64,000 nucleotides of DNA, taken from contig NZ_RQIT01000008.1 in assembly GCF_003837805.1 (NCBI RefSeq), forward strand, positions 1 to 64,000, written 5' to 3'. This document shows, one piece after another, positions 27,347 through 34,839 of this stretch (its first letter is position 1; every line of letters starts with the position of its first letter). The translations under genes and the position numbers were made by a program. The notes under the pieces were generated by a model. It ran no database searches and was not told the origin of the DNA. It saw nothing but the letters and a program-made list of their open reading frames with translations. The stretch is from Bradyrhizobium sp. RP6. Its GTDB lineage: Bacteria > Pseudomonadota > Alphaproteobacteria > Rhizobiales > Xanthobacteraceae.

Positions 27347-28537
27347 ATGAACAAGCCCGTCCAACCGATGTCATCCCTATCGTTGAAGCTGCCGAAGGCC
27401 GATCGCTCGATCGAGACCTATCGGTTAGCTGCCTCGCGCACGTTTCCCGCAAAGCTCGAGGGACCGCTGAACCGCATCGCCTTCTCGGCCGTGCACACCG
27501 TCGCCGATCCTTTTGCCGACAACGATCCCTGGCTGTCGGCCGCCGTCGACTGGGACAGGACCATCGCTTTCCGCGAGCACGTCTGGGACCTCGGCCTCGG
27601 CGTGGCCGAAGCCATGGATACCGCGCAGCGCGGCATGGGGCTGGACTGGCCGACGTCGCTGGAGCTGATAACGCGCTCGGTTGCCGCCGCCAAGCGCCGC
27701 AACGCGCTGGTGTTCTCCGGCGCCGGCACCGACCATCTCGCGGTAGAGGATGCGAAAAGCCTCGACGACGTGATCCGTGCGTACGAAGAGCAGATCTCGG
27801 CAGTCGAGAAGGTCGGCGGTCGCATCATCCTGATGGCGTCGCGCGCGCTCGCCAAGCTTGGCCGCAATGCGGACGATTACGCAAAGGTCTATGACCGCGT
27901 GCTGTCGCAGGTTCGCGAGCCCGTGATCATCCACTGGCTCGGCGACATGTTCGATCCGGCCCTGACGGGATACTGGGGCACCAGGGATCTCGATCAGGCG
28001 ATGAACACGGCGGTCGCAATCATCAACGCCAACGCCGCCAAGGTGGACGGCGTCAAGGTCTCGCTGCTCGACAAGCAGCGCGAGATCGACATGCGTCGCC
28101 GGCTCGACAAGCGCATCAAGATGTATACCGGCGACGACTTCAACTATGCCGAGCTGATCGCCGGCGACAGCCAAGGCTTTTCGCATGCGCTGCTCGGTAT
28201 CTTCGATGCGATCGCGCCGGCGGCGTCCTATGCGCTGTCGCGGCTGGCGGCCGACGACGAAGCCGGCTTCCACGACGTGCTCGGCCCGACGGTGCCGCTG
28301 TCGCGCCACATCTTCAAGGCGCCGACGCGCTTCTACAAGACCGGCGTGGTGTTCATGGCCTATCTCAACGGCCATCAGGATCATTTCACCATGGTCGGCG
28401 GGCAGGAGAGCACGCGCTCCACGCTGCACCTCGCCGAGCTGTTCCGTCTGGCCGACAAGGCCGGCCTGCTCGCCAACCCTGAACTCGCGACGCAGCGGAT
28501 GAAAACCGTGCTCGCCACTCACGGTATCGAATGCTGA
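27347..28537 (+). CDS. DUF993 protein (dihydrodipicolinate-synthase-like barrel)
   Basis: A 396-residue protein of the DUF993 family, a predicted TIM barrel distantly related to dihydrodipicolinate synthase-type aldolases and lyases. Conserved-looking segments are AFSAVHTVADPF near the N-terminus, VFSGAGTDHLA, PVIIHWLGDMFDP, DGVKVSLLDKQRE (with a Lys in the position expected of a Schiff base) and YTGDDFNYAELI. I know of no demonstrated activity. Its place between an oxidoreductase and an isomerase-like protein suggests a retro-aldol or hydrolytic step. It ends in a TGATG overlap with the next gene. Confidence 0.8.
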   Translation: MNKPVQPMSSLSLKLPKADRSIETYRLAASRTFPAKLEGPLNRIAFSAVHTVADPFADNDPWLSAAVDWDRTIAFREHVWDLGLGVAEAMDTAQRGMGLDWPTSLELITRSVAAAKRRNALVFSGAGTDHLAVEDAKSLDDVIRAYEEQISAVEKVGGRIILMASRALAKLGRNADDYAKVYDRVLSQVREPVIIHWLGDMFDPALTGYWGTRDLDQAMNTAVAIINANAAKVDGVKVSLLDKQREIDMRRRLDKRIKMYTGDDFNYAELIAGDSQGFSHALLGIFDAIAPAASYALSRLAADDEAGFHDVLGPTVPLSRHIFKAPTRFYKTGVVFMAYLNGHQDHFTMVGGQESTRSTLHLAELFRLADKAGLLANPELATQRMKTVLATHGIEC

Positions 28538-29400
28538 TGCGCGATTTTTCGTCCGATCACCGCTGGCTGTCGCTGAACACGGCGACGGTTCGCAGGCAGG
28601 GTGACCTCGTCGCGATCATCGAGGCCTGTGCCAGCCACGGCATCCGCGCAATCGATCCCTGGCGCGACCAGGTCGCATCTGTCGGTCTCGAGCGCGCCGC
28701 GCGCGCGGTGCGCGAGGCCGGCCTCGATCTCTCAGGCTATTGCCGCGGCGGCATGTTCACCTCGGATGCCTCGCGCCGTACCGAAGTGCGCGACGACAAC
28801 CGGCGCTGCGTCGACGAAGCCATGGCGCTGGGCGCGCCCTGCATCGTCCTCGTCGTCGGCGGCCTGCCGCAATATTCGCGGCCGGGCAGCGAGGCCTCGA
28901 ACGATCTCGCGGCGGCGCGCGGGCAGGTCGAGGAAGCGCTTGCCGAGATGCTCGACTACGCCAGGCAGGCGAACCTGCCGCTCGCCATCGAGCCGCTGCA
29001 TCCGGCCTATGCAGCCGACCGCGCCTGCGTGAACACGACCAAGCAGGCGCTCGATATCTGCGACCGGCTCGACCCCGGCCGCAGCGGCATGCTCGGCGTC
29101 GCGCTCGACGTCTATCACATCTGGTGGGACCCGGAGCTGATGGACCAGATCGCACGCGCCGGCAAGGATCGCCTGCTCGCGTTCCACGTCTGCGACTGGC
29201 TGGTACCGACCAGGGACATCCTCAACGATCGCGGCATGATGGGCGACGGCGTCATCGACATCAAATCGGTGCGCAAAGCGGTCGAAGCGCAGGGCTTTGC
29301 CGGCTATTGCGAGGTCGAGATCTTCTCCAACGACTGGTGGGGCAAGCCGATGGACGAGGTGCTTCGCACCTGCATCACGCGGCATAGGACGGTGGTGTAG
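28537..29400 (+). CDS. Sugar phosphate isomerase/epimerase family protein (xylose isomerase-like barrel)
   Basis: A 287-residue AP-endonuclease-2/xylose-isomerase-like TIM barrel. Metal ligands are plausible in LAIEPLHP (Glu), LGVALDVYHIWWDP (Asp, His), FHVCDW (His, Asp) and the C-terminal CEVEIFSNDWW (Glu). The family includes keto-sugar isomerases, epimerases and 3-keto-glycoside lyases or hydrolases. Start at 28537 (TGATG overlap with DUF993) or 28531. It ends the catabolic gene set; no terminator with a long stem follows. Confidence 0.86.
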   Translation: MRDFSSDHRWLSLNTATVRRQGDLVAIIEACASHGIRAIDPWRDQVASVGLERAARAVREAGLDLSGYCRGGMFTSDASRRTEVRDDNRRCVDEAMALGAPCIVLVVGGLPQYSRPGSEASNDLAAARGQVEEALAEMLDYARQANLPLAIEPLHPAYAADRACVNTTKQALDICDRLDPGRSGMLGVALDVYHIWWDPELMDQIARAGKDRLLAFHVCDWLVPTRDILNDRGMMGDGVIDIKSVRKAVEAQGFAGYCEVEIFSNDWWGKPMDEVLRTCITRHRTVV

Positions 29401-29689
29401 TTGCCTCGAGCGTCTCGGTGAAAAAGTCAGACCATTGCGCTGTCATCGATTCACCGTCAAACACCGCCGAGAAGAAGTAGGACGTCATCATGTCGTAAGT
29501 CACCACCGCGCCCATCCTCTTTGAGGGTGGGCGTTTGATCTTGCTGCACGTCGGTCCGAAAGCGAAATACGGATGCCTAACGCAGACCGCTCGCGCGATG
29601 TCTGCAAGTGACCCCGATGGCGAAGCTCGGTTTGGCTCAGATATAGTCTGCTGATCAGGGCACACCGGAAGTGACACGGCGCCGCTCAA
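29375..29689 (-). CDS. Doubtful small hypothetical ORF
   Basis: An open frame of up to 104 codons in the otherwise empty gap 29401-29733. Its C-terminal half (from KRMGAVVTYDMMTSYFF) looks protein-like and could start at an internal ATG, but there is no convincing ribosome binding site and the 3' end runs into the isomerase-like gene. I do not recognise it; it may be a gene remnant. Nothing else is visible in this gap. Confidence 0.2.
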   Translation of the reverse strand: MSGAVSLPVCPDQQTISEPNRASPSGSLADIARAVCVRHPYFAFGPTCSKIKRPPSKRMGAVVTYDMMTSYFFSAVFDGESMTAQWSDFFTETLEATTPPSYAA

Positions 29690-29733
29690 ACTGGCGCTTT
29701 TGACTCAAAGCGGACCTTGAGCGCCACGACCAC

Positions 29734-30690
29734 CTAGAGTTCGAGCAAATCCCGTCCAGCTATAATTTCGCCGGAGAACGCTTTGCGAGCTTCATCCACG
29801 AACACCTGATCGGGCACGGCACCATTCCCCGGTACAAAATGACTTAGCACCAGCTTTTTGACGCCAGCGGCTTGAGCGACTTCGCCCGCCTGCTCGACGG
29901 TGAGAGCGTTTCCTGAAATGCTCTTGAAAAGATCAGCTGCAGTGTCCTTATCGAACCTGCCCGCCTGCACAGCTTGGTCGAGCGCACTGCGCACTCCCGG
30001 AAGATGCTGCGCCTCGCACACGAACACATCGGCACCCTTGGCAAGCTCTATCAGAGCGCCGGTCTTTCGAGTATCTCCTGAAAAAACGACCGAACGATCA
30101 TCCGTGTCAAAACGATAAGACAACGCCACCGGAAGCGGAGGATGGTCGGCCAATACGCATGTGACCTTTACATGGTCATCCTGCATCACAACTCCCGCGG
30201 ACGTCATCTCATGCGGAACAAGCAGCTTCCTGGGATCGGGCTTCTTTTCATCGCGCATCCGGATATCGATATCGAAGGCATTCAGTTCGAAATATTTACT
30301 CGTCATCTCTGCTAGTGGGGGTGGTCCGTAGGAATTCACTTGATCTCGGAGGCTCGAGTACCACGCAAAATAGAACAAGTTCCCATAGTCCAGATTGTGA
30401 TCCGAGTGGTGATGGGTAATGAAGATGCTCTTCAATGCATTAAGCCTCAAGCCGGCTTGCACTATTTGTCGGGCGACGCCATTACCACAGTCGACAACGT
30501 AAAGAGCTCCCCCCACTACGATGGCGTTTGACGGTGCAGCGCGCGCAACTTGCAGGGGGGGGCCTCCCGTTGTGCCCAACAACACGATTTTAGTATGTGA
30601 CGATTGTGCTGCTACAGGGCTCCGCGCAAGTGCTGACGCTAAGATTACTCCTGCCGGAATCTTCAGTGTCTCTCGTCTGGATAAAGACAT
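29734..30690 (-). CDS. Exported metallo-beta-lactamase-fold hydrolase
   Basis: A 318-residue MBL-fold protein with an N-terminal twin-arginine-like signal (MSLSRRETLKI then a hydrophobic stretch ending PVAAQ). The metal site THHHSDHNLD gives H93, H95, D97 and H98; further ligands are in ADHPPLPV, SGDTRKTG and LSHFVPG. The layout resembles RNase Z/AtsA-like hydrolases (arylsulfatase-type or phosphodiesterase-like). GAGGGA lies 6 nt before the ATG at 30690. Base composition is clearly less GC-rich than in the flanking operons, suggesting acquisition. The physiological substrate is unknown. Confidence 0.85.
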   Translation of the reverse strand: MSLSRRETLKIPAGVILASALARSPVAAQSSHTKIVLLGTTGGPPLQVARAAPSNAIVVGGALYVVDCGNGVARQIVQAGLRLNALKSIFITHHHSDHNLDYGNLFYFAWYSSLRDQVNSYGPPPLAEMTSKYFELNAFDIDIRMRDEKKPDPRKLLVPHEMTSAGVVMQDDHVKVTCVLADHPPLPVALSYRFDTDDRSVVFSGDTRKTGALIELAKGADVFVCEAQHLPGVRSALDQAVQAGRFDKDTAADLFKSISGNALTVEQAGEVAQAAGVKKLVLSHFVPGNGAVPDQVFVDEARKAFSGEIIAGRDLLEL

Positions 30691-30722
30691 GGACGATCCC
30701 TCTCGCTATAAGGAGGTCTCGA

Positions 30723-30812
30723 GTGGCTCTCAACCTGGAGGCGATGGCATACAAGATATGTTTGGCCAGGTTCTGTGAGGTTCAACGTCCAGCAATTCGA
30801 TATGACGAATAA
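30723..30812 (+). CDS. Candidate 29-codon small ORF with a strong ribosome binding site
   Basis: AAGGAGG at 30710-30716 is a complete Shine-Dalgarno sequence 6 nt before a GTG at 30723. The frame encodes VALNLEAMAYKICLARFCEV and a further nine residues to a TAA ending at 30812. It lies in the divergent gap between the MBL-fold and TPR genes (30691-30993). It could be a leader peptide, a small protein or chance; there is no homology argument. Confidence 0.3.
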   Translation: MALNLEAMAYKICLARFCEVQRPAIRYDE

Positions 30813-30993
30813 TTCCAATGCCTCGGACAGAACGCTTGTCCTAATTTCGTTCATAGCCTCGTAAAGCCTCGACGGAAGATGAGCTAAGGATTGTTGCGCG
30901 TACTGCGAATGAGTCAGAAGGCTTGACCAACCTAGGTCGTGCAGTTCTGCTAGAATAAGAAGCGTGGGCGTGTGACCCGTATAGGGAGCTACG

Positions 30994-32502
30994 GTGAAAA
31001 ACTCGGAAGTCTCCAACGATCCACCTGGCAAACCGCCATCCGATATTGAGCAGCCGGACAAAGCCGCATCCGATGAGGAACGACCGGGGCAGCCGCCATC
31101 CGCTCGCAATTTGAAGAGTCGCTTGCGGGCACGATTGCAGTTGATCGGGGGCGCGCTCGCCTCGATCGCCGCCGTGGGTGCGATCGCGGGCGGACTCGTC
31201 GGGTATTGGACTGTTTGGAAGACGCTCCGCACAGACGTGTTTCCGGAAAGCCAAAAGACACAGAAGCAGGCTACGGCCCGGCCCGACATTGCTCCCCGTT
31301 TGTCCCTCGTTGTCCTGCCATTCGCAAACCTCAACAACGATGTTGAGCAGGACTATTTCGCCGACGGCATTACGACCGATCTGACGACAGACCTCGCGCA
31401 AATGCCCGACACATTCGTGATCGGGCGCGGGACGGCTTTCGCCTATAAGAATAAGCAAGTCGATCTCAAGACGCTCGGCAAGGACCTTGGTATCCGATGG
31501 GCGGTACAGGGCGCGGTGCAGCGGGCCGGAGATCGGGTCCGTATGAACGTATCACTTTCCGACCTGTCGACTGGTCGCGATGTCTGGTCGGACCGCTTTG
31601 ACGGCGATCGGACTAATCTTGCGGCCTTGCAGGAACAGGTCACGGCTCGGCTCGCCCGCTCACTCAACGTCGAACTCATCCAGGCCGAAAGCCGACGCAG
31701 CCAAATGGACAGGCCAACCAATCCAGACGCTGTGGATTTCAGCATGCGCGGCTGGGCGAAGCGTTACGGTCCTCGGACCAAAGTAATGAATGCGGAGGCA
31801 AACGACTTGTTCGACAGCGCACTGCGCCTCGATCCGGACAACATAGATGCAATGATTGGTAAGACGTTGTGCATAGCGGATGGCGTGATCTACGGCTGGT
31901 CGAAATCCGTGGTCGAAGACAAAAAAATGGCGATCAAGCTGATCGATCAAGTTCTTGCTAAACGCCCGGCGACCGCAAATGCGCACGTAGCCAAGGGAAA
32001 CATTCTGAACTACGGAAATCCTGAGGAAGCCTTGCCTGAATACGACGCGGCTTTGGAAATCGATCCTAATTCGCCTGTCGCGTATGCATCCAAGGGGATC
32101 GTACTCATTACGGCGGGACGCGCGCGCGAAGCATTTACTCCGATTCAAATCGCTTTGCGCCTAAGCCCCAAAGATCCGGGCGCTGGCACTTGGCGTTTTT
32201 TCCTCTGTCATGCTCATGTCCATCTGCGCCAGTACAAGGAAGGTATTGAGGAATGTAGGCGCTCCATCAATTTGAATAAATGGGACTGGTTTCCGTATGT
32301 AGATCTGATTTCAGCTTACGGAGCCACTGACCAATTGGAAATGGCCCAGCAAGTACTGGTCGAACTGAATGCAATCAGACAGGACTTCACGATCCAGTGG
32401 TTCCGGCAAATCGGCTACGCACGTTCGAGCAATCCGCAGTTTCGTCGTGAGTACGACGACATCATCGAAGGACTCAGAAAAGCTGGCGTTCGCGAGCAAT
32501 GA
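30994..32502 (+). CDS. Membrane-anchored TolB-like/TPR protein (cyclase-less relative)
   Basis: A 502-residue protein: a proline- and charge-rich cytoplasmic arm (1-48), one membrane helix (IGGALASIAAVGAIAGGLVG, ~51-70), a TolB-like/FlgO-like module (SLVVLPFANLNNDVEQDYFA onward, ~103-230) and TPR-type helices (~245-490). The same module and repeats occur in the cyclase encoded 360 bp downstream, but no nucleotide cyclase domain is present here. The start is GTG at 30994, with AGGGAG at 30983-30988. Lower GC than the flanks. A scaffold or sensory role is inferred. Confidence 0.82.
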   Translation: MKNSEVSNDPPGKPPSDIEQPDKAASDEERPGQPPSARNLKSRLRARLQLIGGALASIAAVGAIAGGLVGYWTVWKTLRTDVFPESQKTQKQATARPDIAPRLSLVVLPFANLNNDVEQDYFADGITTDLTTDLAQMPDTFVIGRGTAFAYKNKQVDLKTLGKDLGIRWAVQGAVQRAGDRVRMNVSLSDLSTGRDVWSDRFDGDRTNLAALQEQVTARLARSLNVELIQAESRRSQMDRPTNPDAVDFSMRGWAKRYGPRTKVMNAEANDLFDSALRLDPDNIDAMIGKTLCIADGVIYGWSKSVVEDKKMAIKLIDQVLAKRPATANAHVAKGNILNYGNPEEALPEYDAALEIDPNSPVAYASKGIVLITAGRAREAFTPIQIALRLSPKDPGAGTWRFFLCHAHVHLRQYKEGIEECRRSINLNKWDWFPYVDLISAYGATDQLEMAQQVLVELNAIRQDFTIQWFRQIGYARSSNPQFRREYDDIIEGLRKAGVREQ

Positions 32503-32864
32503 GGCAGGAACCTTCGTGGTTTGGTTACGGCAGACAAGAGCAGTAATTGAGGTCTCCTTTTGGCCATCGCTGCCATTCCAATGCCCGGCTGGGATGTCCG
32601 TTATCGGTCGTAGACCGGACGTAGCTGGCTGACGGCCGAATCGTCGCGAATGACCCTGAGCGGTCATTATCGCCGCTTGACCCCTGGTCAGCGTCCCAGC
32701 CTGATCCACGATGTTATTCGCGGCCGCCGAACGCAGCCCCTGCATGGGCCAGGTAAACGCTGCTTAGAGCAAGTGAAGCTCTCGCGATTACCGCCCACAA
32801 GTCCGTAACAAAGTGCTAGGCTCATCCTTGCAGCGGCGTGGCTAGTCTGTCGTTCGGAGGAGCT
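32503..32864. other. Intergenic region with a short inverted repeat
   Basis: No gene is supported. A perfect 7-bp inverted repeat AATGACC/GGTCATT with a 6-nt centre lies at 32649-32668. Phrases like gatgtccgttatcggtcgtagaccggac recall degenerate intergenic sequence often found near TPR cyclases in related genomes. The region ends with the GGAGGAG ribosome binding site (32856-32862) of the cyclase. Confidence 0.4.
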
Positions 32865-34613
32865 GTGACCGAGCAGCGGGTTCAGAGGCGACTAGCGGCA
32901 ATCTTGGCCGCCGACGTGGTCGGTTACTCCGCGTTGATGCAACGCGCTGAGGAAGCCACATACGCCGAGTTCGAGCGGCTCAAGCAAGAATTGATTGAAC
33001 CCAGCCTTTACCGCAACGAAGGGCGACTTATCAAAACAACGGGTGATGGCGCGCTCGTCGAGTTCGCCAGTCCCTTGGCCGCCGTGAGATGCGCGGTTGA
33101 GATACAGGATTATCTCGCCTCGGGCACCAGTCCCTTCAGGCTACGCATCGGGCTCAACCTTGGTGACGTTATCGTAGGGCAGGACGGTGAACTCTACGGC
33201 GACGGGATCAACATTGCTGTGCGGCTGGAGGGGATTGCCGATCCGGGTGGCATACTGATTTCCGAGAAGGTGTACAGCGAAGTCGAAGGCAAGCTGGCGG
33301 TTAGCTTCGAGGATCGCGGCGAGCAGCAGCTCAAGAACATCTCCAGGCCAGTTCGCGCTTACGATGTCCGCGCTGGAGCGTCTAGCGCGCTGACCGAGAG
33401 ACTAAATGCGGTCCCGCCGCTTCCAGACAAGCCGTCGATCGCCGTGCTTCCGTTCGAGAACATGAGCGGTGACCCCGAACAGGAATACTTCGCGGACGGG
33501 ATGGTTGAGGAGATCACAACCGCGCTTTCGCGGTTCAAATCGTTGTTCGTGATCGCTCGCAATTCGAGCTTCACCTTCAAGGGCAAAGCCGTCGACATCA
33601 AGGAAGTCGGGCGCAGGCTTGGCGTGCGCTATGTCCTTCAGGGAGCGGTGCGCAAGGCGCCCGGGAAAGTTCGCGTCACGGCCCAGTTGATTGAAGTGGC
33701 TACGGGCGCACACATTTGGGCGGAAAAGTTCGAGCGTGACATGACGGACATTTTCGCGTTGCAGGACGACGTCGCGCTCGCCGTTGTCTCCGCTATTCAG
33801 CCCAGGTTGTTTCAAGCAGAAATTGCAATGGCGAAGCGGCGGCGACCGGAAGATCTCACCGCGTATGATCTTTATCTCCGGGCTATACAGCGGGCCTTCC
33901 GAACGACCCGCGAAGGGTTGGCCGAGGCGCTCCGACTGGTCCAGCGCGCCTTGGAGCTTGATCCTGAATTTGCTGCTGCCGCTGCTCTGGCAGGTGCTTG
34001 TCACGCGGAAAATGTGGTCAGGAGCTATGCCGTCGATGCCCAATTCGAAAGCCGGGAAGCCGTTCGGCTTGTACGCATGGCATTGAAACTCGACCATGAC
34101 GATCCAGATACGTTAGCAAATGCTGCATTGATCTCGGCACTTTTGGTCGGTGATTGGGAGACAGAGATCGAGATGTCCGACCGGGCGGTTACGCTCAACC
34201 CAAATTCATATCGTGCATGGAATTGCAGAGGTTGGGTCTACAAGGTTGCGGGTCAGCCGGAAGAAGCGATCCGGAGCTTTGAACGTGCCGTGCGAATGAG
34301 CCCCTTAGACCCGCAACAATACATAGTCCTAACCGGGATGGGATTTGCCCTTATTGAGCTTCGTCGCTTTGACGAGGCCATCAGTGCAGGGAAGAAAGCC
34401 CAGCGTCACAACCCCTCCTATCCAGGACCATACCGCTGCCTCGCATCCGCTCTCGCCCATCTTGGGCGCGACGCTGATGCCCGTGAGGCGGCGGCTCGTA
34501 TGCTTGAGATCGACCCCGCTTTCACGATATCGGCCTGGATCGGTCGGAGCCGACTATCAATAAATGCGAAGCTGATGATCGAGGGTTTTCGGAAGGCGGG
34601 ATTGCCCGAATGA
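32865..34613 (+). CDS. Class III adenylate/guanylate cyclase with TolB-like and TPR domains
   Basis: A 582-residue soluble protein. The N-terminal class III cyclase domain starts QRRLAAILAADVVGYSALM (metal Asp in AADVVGYS), with IKTTGDGALVEF (Lys and second Asp) and GDGINIAVRLE (Asn and Arg of the transition-state site), so the domain looks catalytically complete. A TolB-like module (SIAVLPFENMSGDPEQEYFA, ~200-320) and TPR repeats (to ~560) follow. It should make cAMP (or cGMP) in response to protein or envelope signals sensed by the TPR part. The GTG at 32865 is chosen because GGAGG precedes it and the family starts with TEQRVQRRLA. Confidence 0.9.
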   Translation: MTEQRVQRRLAAILAADVVGYSALMQRAEEATYAEFERLKQELIEPSLYRNEGRLIKTTGDGALVEFASPLAAVRCAVEIQDYLASGTSPFRLRIGLNLGDVIVGQDGELYGDGINIAVRLEGIADPGGILISEKVYSEVEGKLAVSFEDRGEQQLKNISRPVRAYDVRAGASSALTERLNAVPPLPDKPSIAVLPFENMSGDPEQEYFADGMVEEITTALSRFKSLFVIARNSSFTFKGKAVDIKEVGRRLGVRYVLQGAVRKAPGKVRVTAQLIEVATGAHIWAEKFERDMTDIFALQDDVALAVVSAIQPRLFQAEIAMAKRRRPEDLTAYDLYLRAIQRAFRTTREGLAEALRLVQRALELDPEFAAAAALAGACHAENVVRSYAVDAQFESREAVRLVRMALKLDHDDPDTLANAALISALLVGDWETEIEMSDRAVTLNPNSYRAWNCRGWVYKVAGQPEEAIRSFERAVRMSPLDPQQYIVLTGMGFALIELRRFDEAISAGKKAQRHNPSYPGPYRCLASALAHLGRDADAREAAARMLEIDPAFTISAWIGRSRLSINAKLMIEGFRKAGLPE

Positions 34614-34839
34614 GCCCGTGCGCGTCCTCGTCGACAGGCTGATCAAAATAGGATGAAATTTACCGCGGCGCATGAGTCCGTTGTTGGCCCACCTGCGACC
34701 TCGGAGAATGTCCGCGCTTCGTCCGCTGTTGGGGGTTAACCCGACACCAGTCGGCCAGCCGATCAATGAGTACATGCCCCAGTCACCCGGCGTCGTTCGA
34801 CCGCTGCGCAAATTGCAGCGCGAGAACGCGATGCCATCC

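Noticed and set aside
29679..29701. Small hairpin gcgcc/ggcgc followed by TTTT as terminator of the catabolic operon
   Set aside because: The stem is only 5 bp with a 9-nt loop and lies nearly 280 bp after the last stop codon; too weak to report as a feature.
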